Assembly (NCBI RefSeq): GCF_947172395.1
Contig: NC_069099.1
Span: 12,963,740-13,027,739, forward strand
DNA length: 64,000 bases
Reading direction: 5' to 3'
From: Bicyclus anynana
Taxonomy: Eukaryota; Arthropoda; Insecta; Lepidoptera; Nymphalidae
Position 1 is the stretch's first letter. Each line of letters starts with the position of its first letter. Below are positions 44,641 through 56,199 of this stretch, one piece after another. The notes under the pieces are model-generated. The model did not search any database. It had not been told where the DNA came from and saw only the letters and a program-made list of their open reading frames with translations. A program made the position numbers and the translations under genes.

Positions 44641-44799
44641 GTAAGCAGAAACGTTAGATAGGTGTACACAATTATTTTAGCTTATTTCATATTTGCATTG
44701 AGTAATTCTTCGGTGTCTGTATAAGTTAAAGTATTTGAAGAACCTATTAAGATTTTTTTTTACTTTTGGGCGCTTGGGAAAACAATATTGCTTGTTTTT

Positions 44800-44880
44800 T
44801 TATGTAGGTATGTCCAGCGATATTTCCATATGTCATTTGTGGATCGATTTTAAAAATTCTTTTTTTAGCGCTTTATCTTT
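44800..44880 (+). repeat. Fragment of the composite element
   Basis: 'tatgtccagcgatatttcc' and 'cgattttaaaaattcttttt' match 22078-22135. Confidence 0.55.
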
Positions 44881-45432
44881 GCCGTCTGGGATAAAAATAG
44901 GAGTTTTAAGTAAGTACTCTGTCATTTTGGCACTTTGATAATAATCATCAAAATGTTAAATGTAATAAGGTAAAAAAATGGAAGAAAGTTTACGCCGATT
45001 TTCGACTACGATTACGAAGTCGTAGACATCTAATAGTTCATAGATAAGAAAACTGAAGAATTAGACGTAGGCACTATCGGAGTTATTGTTTTTTATAGGG
45101 TACATATAAAAAAATAGTAAATCCACCGGCGGTAGGTGTTCGAGACAAGTAAGATTGACTTCACCTTGACTTTATCCAGTCATGGTTTGTCAATTACGAG
45201 CCCATTGTGAGTCGTGATAGTATCGGCGACAAAAAGACGCCGACAGACGTAGGTGCTGTTCCGTACTCATCTTGTTTAAGAAACACATGCTGAGAATATT
45301 GCTAGTTTATACTAACTAAAGTTTGGCTACAAAAATTTTAGGCAACCTATGTACTAGCGGACGCTCAGCTTTTCACATTTTTTAACTTACTGTGCCGTGG
45401 GAGACTAACATTCCGAAGGACCACAGTTACAA

Positions 45433-45645
45433 GTGAATAAATATTATGACCTAACAAATGAACTAACTAAAAATGGTTATGTAGTTAGTCTGTACGCCGT
45501 AGAAGTAGGTGCGAGAGGATTACCAGCAAAAACTCTCTATAACTTGCTTAAAGACCTTGGCCTCTCTAGAAGTGCAGCTAGTTCTATATTAGAACGAGTA
45601 TCCAAAGCTGCTCTAATAAATAATAATCTTAACAAATTTGCATAG
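45433..45645 (+). pseudogene. Retroelement polyprotein C-terminal fragment ('VGARG' motif)
   Basis: 70 open residues with YAVEVGARGLPAKTLYNLL then KDLGLSRSAASSILERVSKA. The combination of (I/V)EVGARG and a following GLS helix occurs at the C-terminus of some retroelement reverse transcriptases I have seen in invertebrates; the clade is not certain. It is followed by about 140 bp shared with 43740-43930. No catalytic RT motif is present, so this is a 5'-truncated copy. Confidence 0.45.
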
Positions 45646-45839
45646 GCAGGGAGAACAACACGAGCAGAGAAGGGGAGTGTTGATCGATCGTCAAGGAATT
45701 CCTTAACCCTACATCCTGTAGTCACAAGTCCTGGACTTTGCTTGGTGTTTTTCTCTCTACCACGCGATGGACCCGGCACCTGCACGGTGAATCCATGGAA
45801 TGCTAAGATATTCGTCTCTTTATTCTAAGCAGGAAGAGC

Positions 45840-46940
45840 GAGGATCCAAAGATACAGATTTATCAAACTTAAATCAGAGTCCTCAAAGGAGATGGTCCAT
45901 TTCAGGTCCACTCTTTTACCCCGTATCATTAAAATTTAAAAAATACAAGGATTTTATAAAAATCTAAATAAGTGTAATAAATCTAACTAAATAAAAAGAA
46001 ATAAATAAAATTAAAACCCAAGTTTTTGAGATAAATCAAGATGGCGCTCTTAAAGACAATTGACAGGAAACTTCAAATCGTCTACTGCATTGAAAACGTC
46101 ACCTATCCGCCAATATTATAAGTGTTGCATTTCTTGAGAGATAATGAATATTATTTCGAAAGAATTAAAGTGAATTCGTAGATTTGTGTAATCAAAAATA
46201 GTTAATTGTATTAGGTGGTTAATAGATCAAAGTTAGTGAATACGCCAGCCGAGCTTAAATCAAACCCTGAAGCGTAATAAAACACAGTCTCATTCTTAAC
46301 AAGCAATCGCACTTCAAACTCAACGGTCATTAACACTGCAAACACTTCAGAGGTCGACAAAATGTCACGTAATAACGTACGAAAAAATTCAAAGACTTAA
46401 AAAGTTCAAGGTCATTCACTCAAGACCGTAAACACACTTGACCCTAAGGACCTATCGATCGAAATGAGCAATTATATGCCACGGTGTTGGTACGCCTTTC
46501 AATGACTAGGCTTTATATTCAAATCAGTTGAAAAAATTAGTGTGTTTAGTTATAACGAAATGTTTTCAATCTGCTAGTAAAATAAAGTAAAATAGATAAA
46601 AAATAGTGTTAAATCATCAAATCAATCCGTTATTGGCTGGAATGGAAGAAGCAATTTTTTTGATCTTAGTTTTAGGATTAGGTGGCAACTCTTAGTTTTA
46701 GGATTAGGATTTGATTGCTATATTTTACTAAAACTTAGACAATGTATTATGTTTCTTCAGAGACACTTGTACGAGTATATTATCATTGAATAAAATTAAA
46801 ATATAACGCAAAATATAAACAGATTATTACTAGAACAATGTATATGTTGCTATCATTCTGCATTTGCAATTGAACTTTCCGAATACTTTGACTTTCCAAT
46901 GTTCACATAAAAATTTCAACAAATTTCTTAACTCTATCAC
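45840..46940. other. Intergenic
   Basis: AT-rich unique-looking DNA before the 340-bp array; nothing supported. Confidence 0.5.
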
Positions 46941-46944
46941 TACT

Positions 46945-48185
46945 GACACTACTGGCACAATGTAAAGCAGCCATAACAACCATCTTCATATTGTCGTTAC
47001 GTACAGAGAATATAGATCGAAATTGTATATTCCAAGTTTCTTTATTACACATTATTATCCATCAATCCAATAAGGGCTGCATGCATCACGAATACTATCC
47101 CCATCACTAGTCACTAGTCAGATAGTGCATCACTAGTCCCCAGACCAACGTTGGATTGACAGCGTAGTATCAATTCAATCAGTTGTTTTCCATGTGGTGT
47201 GAGCTGGCACAATGTACAGTACAATAAATGTACAACTTTTTTTTATAAAGGTAGTCGAAGTTACCAAGAAATCAATTATGCTATTCATAACTACTAGCAC
47301 AATGTAAAGGAGCCGTAACAGGCATCTTCATATTGTCATTGAGTAAAGAGAATATAGATCGAAATTGTATATTCCAAGGCGAACGCAATCGTTCATCACA
47401 CACCATTATCCATCAATCCAATAAGGGCTGCATGCATCACGAATGTGTCACTGGCGCCCTAATGAAGTGGCGACTTGATATGTGACCAACGTTGGATTGA
47501 CAGCGTAGTATTCAGCAATCAGTTGTTTTCCATGTGATGTGAGCTGGCACAATGTACAGTACAATACACGTACAACTTTTTTTTATAAAGGTTGTCGAAG
47601 TTACCAAGAAATCAATAATGCTATTCATAACTACTAGCACAATGTAAAGGAGCCGTAACAGACATCTTCATATTGCCATTGAGTAAAGAGAATACAGATC
47701 GAAATTGTATATTCCAAGGCGAATGCAATCGTTCATTACACACCATTATCCATCAATCCAATAAGGGCTGCATGCATCACGAATGTGTCACTGGCGCCCT
47801 AATGAAGTGGCGACTTGATATGTGACCAACGTTGGATTGACAGTGTAGTATCCAGCAATCAGTTGTTTTCCATGTGATGTGAGCTGGCACAATGTACAGC
47901 ACAATAAATGTACAACTTTTTTTTTATAAAGGTTGTCGAAGTTACCAATAAATCAATTATGCTATTCATAACTACTAGCACAATGTAAAGGAGCCGTAAC
48001 AGACATCTTCATATTGTCATTGAGTAAAGAGAATATAGATCGAAATTGTATATTCCAAGGCGAACGCAATCGTTCATTACACACCATTATCCATCAATCC
48101 AATAAGGGCTGCATGCATCACGAATGTGTCACTGGCGCCCTAATGAAGTGGCGACTTGATATGTGACCAACGTTGGATTGACAGC
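46945..48185. repeat. 340-bp tandem satellite, about 3.6 units
   Basis: 'ggctgcatgcatcacgaat' recurs at 47075, 47426, 47766 and 48107 (spacing 351, 340, 341). Units share 'acaatgtaaaggagccgtaa', 'gaccaacgttggattgacag' and 'gtgagctggcacaatgtac'. The later units are nearly identical. The first differs by a local CACTAGT duplication near 47105-47140. No open frame persists. Confidence 0.95.
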
Positions 48186-48299
48186 ACAGTGGAAGCGCTG
48201 TCCACCGCCCGATTGTTTCCGATTTGATGTGTGCGGGCCATTAAATGGACGAGAAATGTTTGGATCTGCCTCCGGAGTGGCATCAACTAGTTAGCATTT

Positions 48300-48540
48300 A
48301 TATTAGATGGGTTGGCTGGCTCTTTGGTTTGTAGTTTGTTCGGATATTGAGGTTTAGAGTTCGAGTCCTGGGCAGGTATTATATTGCTTTCTCTTCTTTA
48401 AAAAAATACCTGGAGTTAGGAAGACGGCATTTTTGGTACATTCCCAGCTTTTTCACTTAGAATTAAAAAGCTCTCCTGCGTCCCATGGACGGTGCGCATG
48501 TAGGTATATAATATCTTATGTATGATGATGAATAATCTAT
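48300..48540 (+). mobile_element. SINE-like fragment
   Basis: A tRNA-like 'tagagttcgagtcctggg' B box near 48356, followed by 'agaaagacggca'-like and 'tcccatggacggtgcgc' segments. Family D is possible; low certainty. Confidence 0.35.
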
Positions 48541-48544
48541 AGTA

Positions 48545-48720
48545 ATATTATAAAGAAGATAGATTTTATTGATTGTTTGTTTCATAAGCTCCTTAATTAT
48601 TGAACCGATTTAAATCAAAAAAAAAATCTTTTACTGTTGGTAAGCTACACTAGCCCCGAGGGTTATAGGCCTTATTTTATCCCCGGGTTCTAAACGAGTG
48701 AATTGCGTGGTATCTGCTTG
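48545..48720 (+). mobile_element. Helitron-like fragment
   Basis: 'taatattataaagaagatag', a TTTG run, 'attgaaccgattt' and 'ctacactagccccgaggg' place it with the element at 39905-40250. The 3' end is lost. Confidence 0.45.
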
Positions 48721-48728
48721 TAATCTTA

Positions 48729-49116
48729 TACAGGAAGAAATTTTTTTTAGTGCGGATATTTTTATATTTTGTACATAAACAAAATTTAATGATCACGTAT
48801 TTTTTCTTTTTTTTTTTTAACTCAAAAATAACAAAATTATCGTTAGCTAAAGTTATTTACTTTTGAACAGAATTTTAGGGTCACCCTATTGTGCGTTTAT
48901 TTTATTTTCGTTTGATACCTAAAGAACGTCACCAGATCACTTTTAAGCTGAATATATCTTGTTTAGTAATAATATGTACATTATTTTTTTATTTTAGAGA
49001 CATAAATTAAAAAAAAAATTACATAAAATGTATCGAACTGTTTGTAGATTTATATTCTATTAATGATACAGAACCACGAAAAAAAATATCCGCACTAAAG
49101 ACCGAATCACCCTGTA
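48729..49116 (-). mobile_element. 388-bp MITE derived from the TACAGG transposon
   Basis: TACAGG/CCTGTA ends with 'tttagtgcggatattttt' and 'aaatatccgcactaaag' inverted. Internally collinear with 34197-35339 but without the transposase pieces. Confidence 0.75.
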
Positions 49117-49429
49117 TATCTAATTCTAAACTCCATAGGTAGGTACATGTTTTGCAGTTTGATATCTTCACGGATTTTATTTAGCTAGTGCACAGATAAC
49201 TTATTACTTACGTAATCACCTCCTAACGATGTTCACATAGCTACGTATCATATATTACGGATTGATAAACACACCTAATCAATATCATCATATTGCATGT
49301 TTCGAAAAAAGAAAAAAAATCCTCTCACGGGCCTGCCTTGGCCGTCTATCAACGTATGACGAACGCCGACCAGATTAACTTTACAGCTGATAAAAATCTT
49401 GTTATTACAGATTGACCTTTATTGTAATG

Positions 49430-49564
49430 CAGCAAAGGTGTGGTGGCGGTTAGCAAGGTGTGGCCGGTAATGTTGTATACGTCGGGATGTCAAGCGTCGC
49501 GAACGAGCGCCGACGCAGGACAGTATCGTGCTGAGAGCAATCTCGTTCGACCTCGCGACTAGTG
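49430..49564 (+). promoter_or_regulatory. CG-rich candidate transcription start region
   Basis: A CG-enriched unique patch just before the candidate gene. GACAGTATC at 49519-49527 resembles an insect initiator. A 30-codon upstream frame runs from the ATG at 49470 to a TAG at 49560-49562. No TATA box is seen. Inference only. Confidence 0.25.
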
Positions 49565-50308
49565 ATGTACCGCGTACGTACGAGTAAGTATAGAAATCGT
49601 ATTTAGTATATTAGTTTAATTACCAACATAATATTTCTGCGTAAACACCTATATTTATCAAATGCTAATTTGTCCTAAAACCTGTCTAAAATATGTCTTA
49701 TGGAACAAATGTATGTATACACTAAATATAATACCAGTTTCCAGAAATCTGGTAATAAAATAAAAAACATTATTAAATATTAAGTCTTAATATGTAAATT
49801 TTGATTTCGAGCTCAGAATCAGCACGTTACTTTCTGTATTAGAAAATATGAAAAAGTTTAATTTCTGGAAACTTCTGTAATAAATGTAAGTATATTTTTG
49901 TTACAGATCCGGGCAAACCTATAAAGGAAGAAGAAAATTGGCCATGTTTTGACTATGAACACATTGTACTTTCTTCTCCAAGTAGTATAATAGTTAGAGG
50001 TAAATAAATAGATGCGATAACAATATAATTTGTTCCCGAACTGATGAAATATTCTTTTTGATTTATCTACATTTTGTACCAAATTTAACTGCTCTGGAAG
50101 ACGTAATGCCCAAACCCAGCGCTTCAGCAAGTAGCTAATTATATCTAAAGCTACTTAACACAATCAAACGAATTTATCGACATCGATATACTACGTACTT
50201 CACAACACCATCACTGTCTCCGCAGGGCGCTCGGGTCAGAGAGTCGAGACAATCTGTCAAATGGAAAGAATCACACACAAGCGTCCCGCGCCGCGGCTGG
50301 CCTATTAA
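49565..50308 (+). CDS. Candidate three-exon small gene, unknown protein
   Basis: Exon 1 (49565-49583) has an ATG and 19 coding bases before GTAAGT. Exon 2 (49907-49999, 93 bases) follows a T-rich acceptor TTTTTGTTACAG and ends before GTAAAT. Exon 3 (50226-50308) follows CTGTCTCCGCAG and ends at TAA 50306-50308. All junctions are phase 1 and the frame stays open, giving 64 residues beginning MYRVRT, with KEEENWPCFDYEHIVLSS in exon 2 and a basic end KRPAPRLAY. Exons 1 and 3 are GC-rich and match no repeat here. There is no signal peptide or membrane segment, and I recognise no family. An AATAAA lies near 50639. Exon choice was made by eye, so it may be a chance assembly or part of a larger gene. 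Confidence 0.35.
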
Positions 50309-51328
50309 TCATATTTCGGCTTTTTTTTACAATTTCCGATACCGAACCTGTGTTCTCTCAGATAATAGGCTACTATTCTGACGCCATTGCGCACAGTCTC
50401 ATATAGTTTGAGAGCCGGTGGGAATTCTAAAGGCATCTTTTTTTAAATTTATTGTTGCTAAAATGAGATCGTCCTTTGCCATAACCCAATTTGGCGTAAT
50501 TGGGAATACATTGGTTCATTGACAGATCTTGAGTTTAATTTTCAGCTAGCAAAAATTTAGGTTGACTGTAGGCTTGATGGGATAACGATATTAATTGTCC
50601 ATGGCCAAAACTAACCCTCCAGACTAGAAAACCAAGCAAATAAAAAAAATGACAATTCAACAATTGTACTTTTTCGACTTCGTTCGCGTGAAGTACCGTT
50701 TTTCATAAATCCCGCGGGAAATATGGATTTTTCGGGATGAAATACGGACTATGTGAAAATGTAAATATGTAAATATGTGAAAATATCAAGTGTTAGGTAG
50801 GTAATAAATAATAAAATCATAAACAGCACATCAAGCACCTAAGTAATGTCAGCGCTTAAGGTGTTTTTACGAACGTATAACTATGCCCAAACACCCCCCC
50901 AAGATTTCCCACATACTCTTAGTACCGGGTTTCTTATCCAAAGGGAATAAGGTTGAAATTTAATTACGTAACGCCATATGTCTAGTCGAGGCTTGTCGGT
51001 TACCCTTTAAACAACACTTGTCGTTTGATTCAAAATGTCATGTTTCCGATGATAAAATCTTGACGAAAATTTTTTCTTTGACGGGGTCAAACGGTGGTAC
51101 AAGCTCTTCAATTACATTTGACACAGTTCTCGTGCTTTGTGTATTATAAATTTGTTCGCTATCTGGAATTTGGATCGCATGTCTGTTTGATTAATTTGGA
51201 TTATATTTATTTTGGCATACGATTTGCGTAAACGTTGTGCGATTGGTTAAACAAAGGTTATAATTGTGTTAACCTGGGTGACGTAACCAGGATAGGTGGA
51301 GAGTATTTTAGTAGTATTATAGTAAGGG
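50309..51328. other. Intergenic
   Basis: A second acceptor-like 'tgtgttctctcag' at about 50357-50369 leads to no clear exon. Otherwise AT-rich with nothing recognised. Confidence 0.5.
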
Positions 51329-51661
51329 GGAGAGGCGTGATAGCCCAGTGGATATGACCTCTGCCTCCGATTCCAGAGGGTGTGGGTTCGAATCTGGTAC
51401 GGGGCATGCACCTCCAACTTTTCAGTTATGTGCATTTTAAGAAATTATAAATCATGTGTCACAACGGTAAAGGAAAAACATCGTGAAGAAACTGCATGAT
51501 GGCATGGTGAAGCTGCACACCACAGAATTTTCTTAATTCTCTGCGTGTGTGAAGTCTGCCAATTTGTATTGGGCCAGCGTGATGGACTATTGGCCTAACC
51601 CCTCTCATTCTGAGAGGATACTCGAGCTCAGCAGTGAGCCAAATATGGGTTGATAACGACG
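51329..51661 (+). mobile_element. SINE family A, full length with target duplication
   Basis: tRNA-like head 'gtgatagcccagtggat' and B box 'gggttcgaatct'. The body runs to 'tatgggttgataacgac'. The 10-mer ATAGTAAGGG flanks it at 51319-51328 and 51662-51671. Confidence 0.95.
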
Positions 51662-51671
51662 ATAGTAAGGG

Positions 51672-52411
51672 AGCCCAAGAGAAAATTTTGGGATTTATTT
51701 GATTCTGACACAGAACAGACATCGCTAAAAGCTAACGTTTTTTAAGGGACGATTTCGTGTATGTTGTTGAGTATTTTCACGAGGATTCCTTGCATGTTGT
51801 AGAATATTTCCACCAATTATGAGCCCTTTATAGATTGCTGCACATTTAGGGTTATAATATTAATGACATCCATAGTTGGTGAAAATGTAAATTTTTATCG
51901 TTTTCTCTACATTCGTGAAAACAGTCAAAAAGACGTTTAAAGTTTGTATTTACAAAAATGCAACATAAATGAAACAGGGGGTCTCCCCGAAACATGGGGC
52001 AAAAGGGGATACAAAATAGTTTTGGGACCTCTGGTCTAACCGCTGCGTCTAGGGGGTCGATTTGCTCATACTTTAGCATGACATTTGAGTACCTACATAA
52101 TAAGCACGTGTCACACTGTCTTATAAACAAATAATTAGATAATAACCCATCAAAATAAAAAGATAATACTCAAATAATATAAAACAAAGCCTAATGTTTT
52201 ATAAATAAGATTCAATTTACAGTGGAATGCTAAAGTGATCATGACACAATTTCTATTTGGTAATCTGGTAATCTATTATGGCGGGTTGCCCACGGCTATG
52301 TTGGTGTAAAAACTTTATTATGATGCTAACAATAATCTTTAGTTAGATAATTGTAGTAGTACTTCCTCAGGCAATATGTCGCAAATGGCCCTACTATATT
52401 AAAGTTAGTAC
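51672..52411. other. Intergenic
   Basis: A minus-strand open frame of about 90 codons at 51852-52130 has no recognised motif. Nothing else supported. Confidence 0.45.
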
Positions 52412-52421
52412 ATGTAATTAG

Positions 52422-52722
52422 CCGTGATAGCCCAGTGGATATGACCTCTGCCTCCGATTCCGGAGGGTGTGGGTTCGAATCCAGTCCGGGGCATGGACCT
52501 CCAACTTATCAGTTGTGTGCATTTTAAGAAATTAAATATCACGTGTCTCAAACGGTGAAGTAAAACATCATGAGGAAACCTGCATACCACAGAATTTTCT
52601 AAATTCTCTGCGTGTGTGAAATCTGCCTATCCGCATTGGGCCAGCGTGGTCGACTGGCCTAACCACTCTCATTCGGAGAGGGGACTCGAGCTCAGCAGTG
52701 AGCCGAATAGGGGTTGATAATT
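52422..52722 (+). mobile_element. SINE family A, full length with target duplication
   Basis: Head 'gccgtgatagcccagtgg' and B box 'gggttcgaatcc'. The 10-mer ATGTAATTAG flanks it at 52412-52421 and 52723-52732. Both duplications are perfect, so the insertion is young. Confidence 0.95.
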
Positions 52723-52929
52723 ATGTAATTAGTTAGTTTGAGGCTTGCAACTACACCCCTGATCCCTACGTCGATTGATTGTAAATCTAGACGCCTGAAA
52801 AAGTCTTTACTGACAATGACAACGACCGACAACAGGCAACACAAACACAAGTTACACAAGCAGGTTCCAGTTGAAATTCAGCGCTACGTGTCCAAATTCA
52901 AATGGTCACGTAGAATTATGCTGAGCTGG

Positions 52930-53700
52930 GACCATTTTTTGGTTTTTTTTTTTTTTTTTTTCTGTCTGAGTAGGTGCCGATAGCTCCCTGCGGAACCACT
53001 ACGGCGTCACCGGGGGGGTTGGGCGAGCGCAGAAGCATCGCCTGATGTGACCCGAAGGCTGAAAGAAAGATAGAGGACGGAATGGCTCTCTAAGGGCGTC
53101 TCCTATGAGACTCGGACCCCGGCTTAGAAGGCCATTCTGGAGGAGGTAACCGTGACCTGAGTGAATCAGTCCGGACGCCCCCAAGATCGTGAGTTAGAAA
53201 ACCCACGTCCGGGTGACGTTAGATATCGGGGACCTCGTCTTCGCCGGCGAAGACGCTGTGTAGCTTGTGATTGTGTTACCTGGGAAGCATTGTCGGTTGT
53301 TATGTCATCGTCTGGATCGTAAAGGACGTTCTTGGGACGCCTCTGCTTGCAGTTAGCGTTTAGGTTGGGAGTGTAATTGCAGGCCTCAACCACTAGTTGG
53401 TTGGGATGGATGGCAGCTCTGTCAAAATAGTTTTGAGAGAGCTGTTTCATGTACTTAGCTATTGTCGGTAATTCTAGATCTCTATGGAGGTCATTATTGC
53501 GTAAAAACCACGGCGCGCCCGTGATTTGACGCAGAAAACGATTCTGTAGGGTTTGAAGCGGCCTAAGGGTCGCTTTGGGACGGTGGGCAAACAATACACT
53601 AGCGTAGGTTAAGATCGGACGGATCGTAGTTTTATAAAGCGTTAGCTTTGAGCGGAGGGACCATTTTTTGGGTTATGCCACACATAGAAGAGTACTGTCC
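52930..53700 (-). mobile_element. Jockey-like LINE, 3' half, with poly(A)
   Basis: Minus-strand copy ending in a poly(A) tract (T run at 52931-52960 on the plus strand), a 3' UTR (52965-53165) and the C-terminal ORF. It is cut at about 53700, where a plus-strand copy of the same family begins. Confidence 0.85.
53166..53690 (-). pseudogene. Jockey-like reverse transcriptase, C-terminal region
   Basis: The frame reads through LKANALYKTTIRPILTYASV, then LQTLQNRFLRQITGAPWFLR and NNDLHRDLELPTIAKYMKQL, the post-catalytic region of Jockey-clade RTs. A low-complexity tail ends in SRSWGRPD. Just upstream the frame meets sequence from the inverted neighbour. The YADD box is missing, so the copy is truncated and inactive. 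Confidence 0.85.
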
Positions 53701-53759
53701 CGGCTGACCTGGTGTACTGGAGATATTGTGATGTGTGGCATATTTTCGAAACAAACCCA

Positions 53760-54075
53760 TTTTTCTTTCTTTCTTTTCTTTCAAGCACACAGCGTCTTCG
53801 CCGGCGACAACGAGGTCCCCGATATCTGACAGCCGTGGGTTTTTAACCCATAATCTTAGGGGCGCCCGATCTGATAAATTAAGGCAAAACACTCTTCCAG
53901 AGTGGCCCTCTAAGCTGAGGTCCAAATCTCAGATGAGACTCCCTTAGAGTCGTTCCGCCCATATCTTCTGCTTCTGCCTTCGGGCTCTATCAGGCGGCGC
54001 TTCTGCGCTCGCCCAAAACCTCCGGTGACATCGCTGAGGTCTGATTAAGGAGCCCACGGCACTTACACAATCAGA
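53760..54075 (+). mobile_element. Jockey-like LINE 3' end, inverted partner
   Basis: Plus-strand copy of the same 3' UTR: 'agcgtcttcgccggcgac', 'gaggtccccgatatctgac' and 'gcgcttctgcgctcgccc', then an A run at 54078-54085. A TTTC microsatellite at 53761-53780 precedes it. Confidence 0.75.
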
Positions 54076-54135
54076 AAAAAAAAATGGTTAATCGTCTACA
54101 TGTTGTAAGTCAGGATGACTGCGTTTCATACTTAC

Positions 54136-54259
54136 CTGTACACAATTTAGTTACTCCATTTCTCTCTCTCCGTATGCCATACATCGTATCAACGAGATAT
54201 CTCATGATGAGAGAGATACATGTTATGGGGGCTAATAGTGACGAAATCGAAGATTCCAT
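54136..54259 (-). other. Candidate first coding exon, unknown protein
   Basis: On the minus strand an ATG at 54259 opens 41 codons plus one base up to a strong donor CAG|GTAAGTATG (54135 and below). The peptide starts MESSISSLLAPITCISLIMR and ends TKLCTG. An in-frame TAA lies just upstream of the ATG. The hydrophobic start could be a signal anchor. No partner exon was identified, and an RTE fragment lies 33 bp upstream, so transposon origin cannot be excluded. Confidence 0.25.
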
Positions 54260-54291
54260 GTATTACCATTCCCCCACGGTATTATTCTTTA

Positions 54292-54393
54292 TTTATCATC
54301 ATTAACAGCCCATGGACGTCCAATGCTGGACAAAACAAAACGGTCTCGAGCCGCCAGCATCCAGCGGTCCCCGCAACCCGCTTGATTTAAAAA
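54292..54393 (-). mobile_element. RTE-like LINE 3' fragment
   Basis: Minus-strand piece with complements of 'ccatgtccagca', 'cgtgatgctggcggct'-like and 'cgcaacccgcttgat'; diverged. Confidence 0.5.
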
Positions 54394-55486
54394 AAAAGGT
54401 ACTAGATGTCAAAGACAAATAATATATTTTTCTTAGGACTTAAGCTCCTCTGTTCTGAAATGTTCCTCAAAATTGGTATAATTTCTCATAAGTTCTGTTA
54501 CACATAAAATTGATAAAATTAGATAGGTATGTAGGTAAAGAAAGTGGCGGAAGCTAGAAAAAAGGCAAAACTATAAAATAGCATACTATAATATAGCAAG
54601 AAGCTTTTTCTAGGTTATGTCACATATTACAAGGCATTTTTTAGTGCTCCACTGTTTGAGTGGACAGTTATGCCATAATATGTTATAATTTAGATTTAAT
54701 GTGATATATGGCATTACTTAAAAATAAAGATCTTTTCTTCAAGACGAATACTACCTACCTGCCATTCATAGACAGTTGACATTCACTACTGTAATAATAA
54801 ATTTAGATTTATTTATGATTCCTATGCTTAATTAACTTTTTATACCGTAATTATAATTATTAATTATTATTATAGACATAATTATGTCATAAAAGATGCA
54901 AAACCACTGTTTTAATGTAGACAGACTAGTACAATAAAATACTTAAATTGGTTTGACATTTCTGCATCCGCTACTAGGCGGCTAATAAATTGACATAATT
55001 AACTCGTCGGCGAAAAACAAAGAACTTCTGTAAATTAATTAATTAATTATTATTTTCTTAGCTTAATCTATTTATAAAAACAGAATAGAAAATTGAGCGC
55101 CTCTTAGTGACGAAATGTCAATAAAATAAATAAAATAAAATAAAAGTGAATAAAATAATCGAAAACGTTTCTTAAATCAATTTTCGAAATTCTTTTATTT
55201 TTTGTTATGTTAAAAGTTAAAGATAGAAATATGATTTATTTCATTAAGATCTAAGTAATGTAAGTAATAAAAAGAATCACGCACATGGAGACGAAAGTAT
55301 CTACTAGGCTTTCCCCTAATACTTATTATGAAAAATCGTTTAAAAAGGTCACATTATAACTGAGGGTTTGTTCAAACTTTAGACCTAGCGGATGCTACTT
55401 AACATTATTTTCACTCTTTTTGCTCTATCCTTTGAAATATGACTAATATTCAAAATTTTCTCCAATTAATCGAAAAGATAATGTTA
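54394..55486. other. Intergenic
   Basis: Very AT-rich with TAAT and AAATAA runs (54835-54885, 55120-55145). No gene supported. Confidence 0.6.
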
Positions 55487-55590
55487 GGAGATGGTGCCAC
55501 GATAGACCAACGGGCGGGAATCGAACCCATGATCTCTCAGTGTCGAGTGGGGCCCATTTTAACTTGAAGCTATTGAGGATGGTACCTATT
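55487..55590 (-). mobile_element. SINE family C fragment
   Basis: Complement of 'gggttcgattcccgcccg' and of 'ctcaatagct' places it with 20102-20270. Confidence 0.55.
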
Positions 55591-55676
55591 ACGTAGGCTA
55601 CGACTCAAATACTATTTGTTTTTACTGCACAGAGAAACCCCAAGCATAGATTGCTCCATCACCTGCTGAGTTTGAC

Positions 55677-56010
55677 GGCCTCCGTGGCGCAGTGGTATGC
55701 ACGGTGGATATACAAGACGGAGGTCCTGGGTTCGATCCCCGGCTGGGCAGATTAAGATTTTCTTAATTTGTCCAGGTCTGGCTGGTGGGAGGCATCGGCC
55801 GTGGCTAGTTACCACCCTACTGGCTAAGACGTACCGCCAAGCGATTTAGCGTTCCGGTACGATGCCGTGTAGAAACCGAAAGGGGTGTGGATTTTCATCC
55901 TTCTCCTAACAAGTTTGCCCGCTTCTATCTTAGACTGCATCATCACTTACCATCAGGTGAGATTGTAGTCAAGGGCTAACTTGTAAAGAATAATAATAAA
56001 AAAAAAAAAT
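55677..56010 (+). mobile_element. SINE family B, full length
   Basis: tRNA-like head 'ggcctccgtggcgcagtgg', B box 'gggttcgatccccgg' at 55729, the body with 'ggtacgatgccgtgtagaaa' and 'accatcaggtgagattgtag', ending in an A-rich tail. Best copy in the window. Confidence 0.9.
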
Positions 56011-56094
56011 GAGTGACTTTGAGCATTTTTATGAGGGCCACAGGACCAGGTCTCGGATCCGTAAGTCATCACTGCACACACGGTTGGGCAGCGT

Positions 56095-56195
56095 GCGGGA
56101 AACTCCGTGACAACTTTTCGTCCAAAATTCAAATTCCCAAATAGCCTGAAGACTAAAGTCTTCGAACAGTGCGTGTTGCCAGTTTCTTCAATGCC
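56095..56195 (+). mobile_element. RTE-like LINE RT fragment
   Basis: About 20 residues are readable as NSLKTKVFEQCVLPV, the RTE/BovB-like motif that follows the RT catalytic region. The preceding 'cacggttgggcagcg' and 'aaactccgtgac' fit the same protein in broken frames. Confidence 0.6.
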
Positions 56196-56199
56196 ATTT

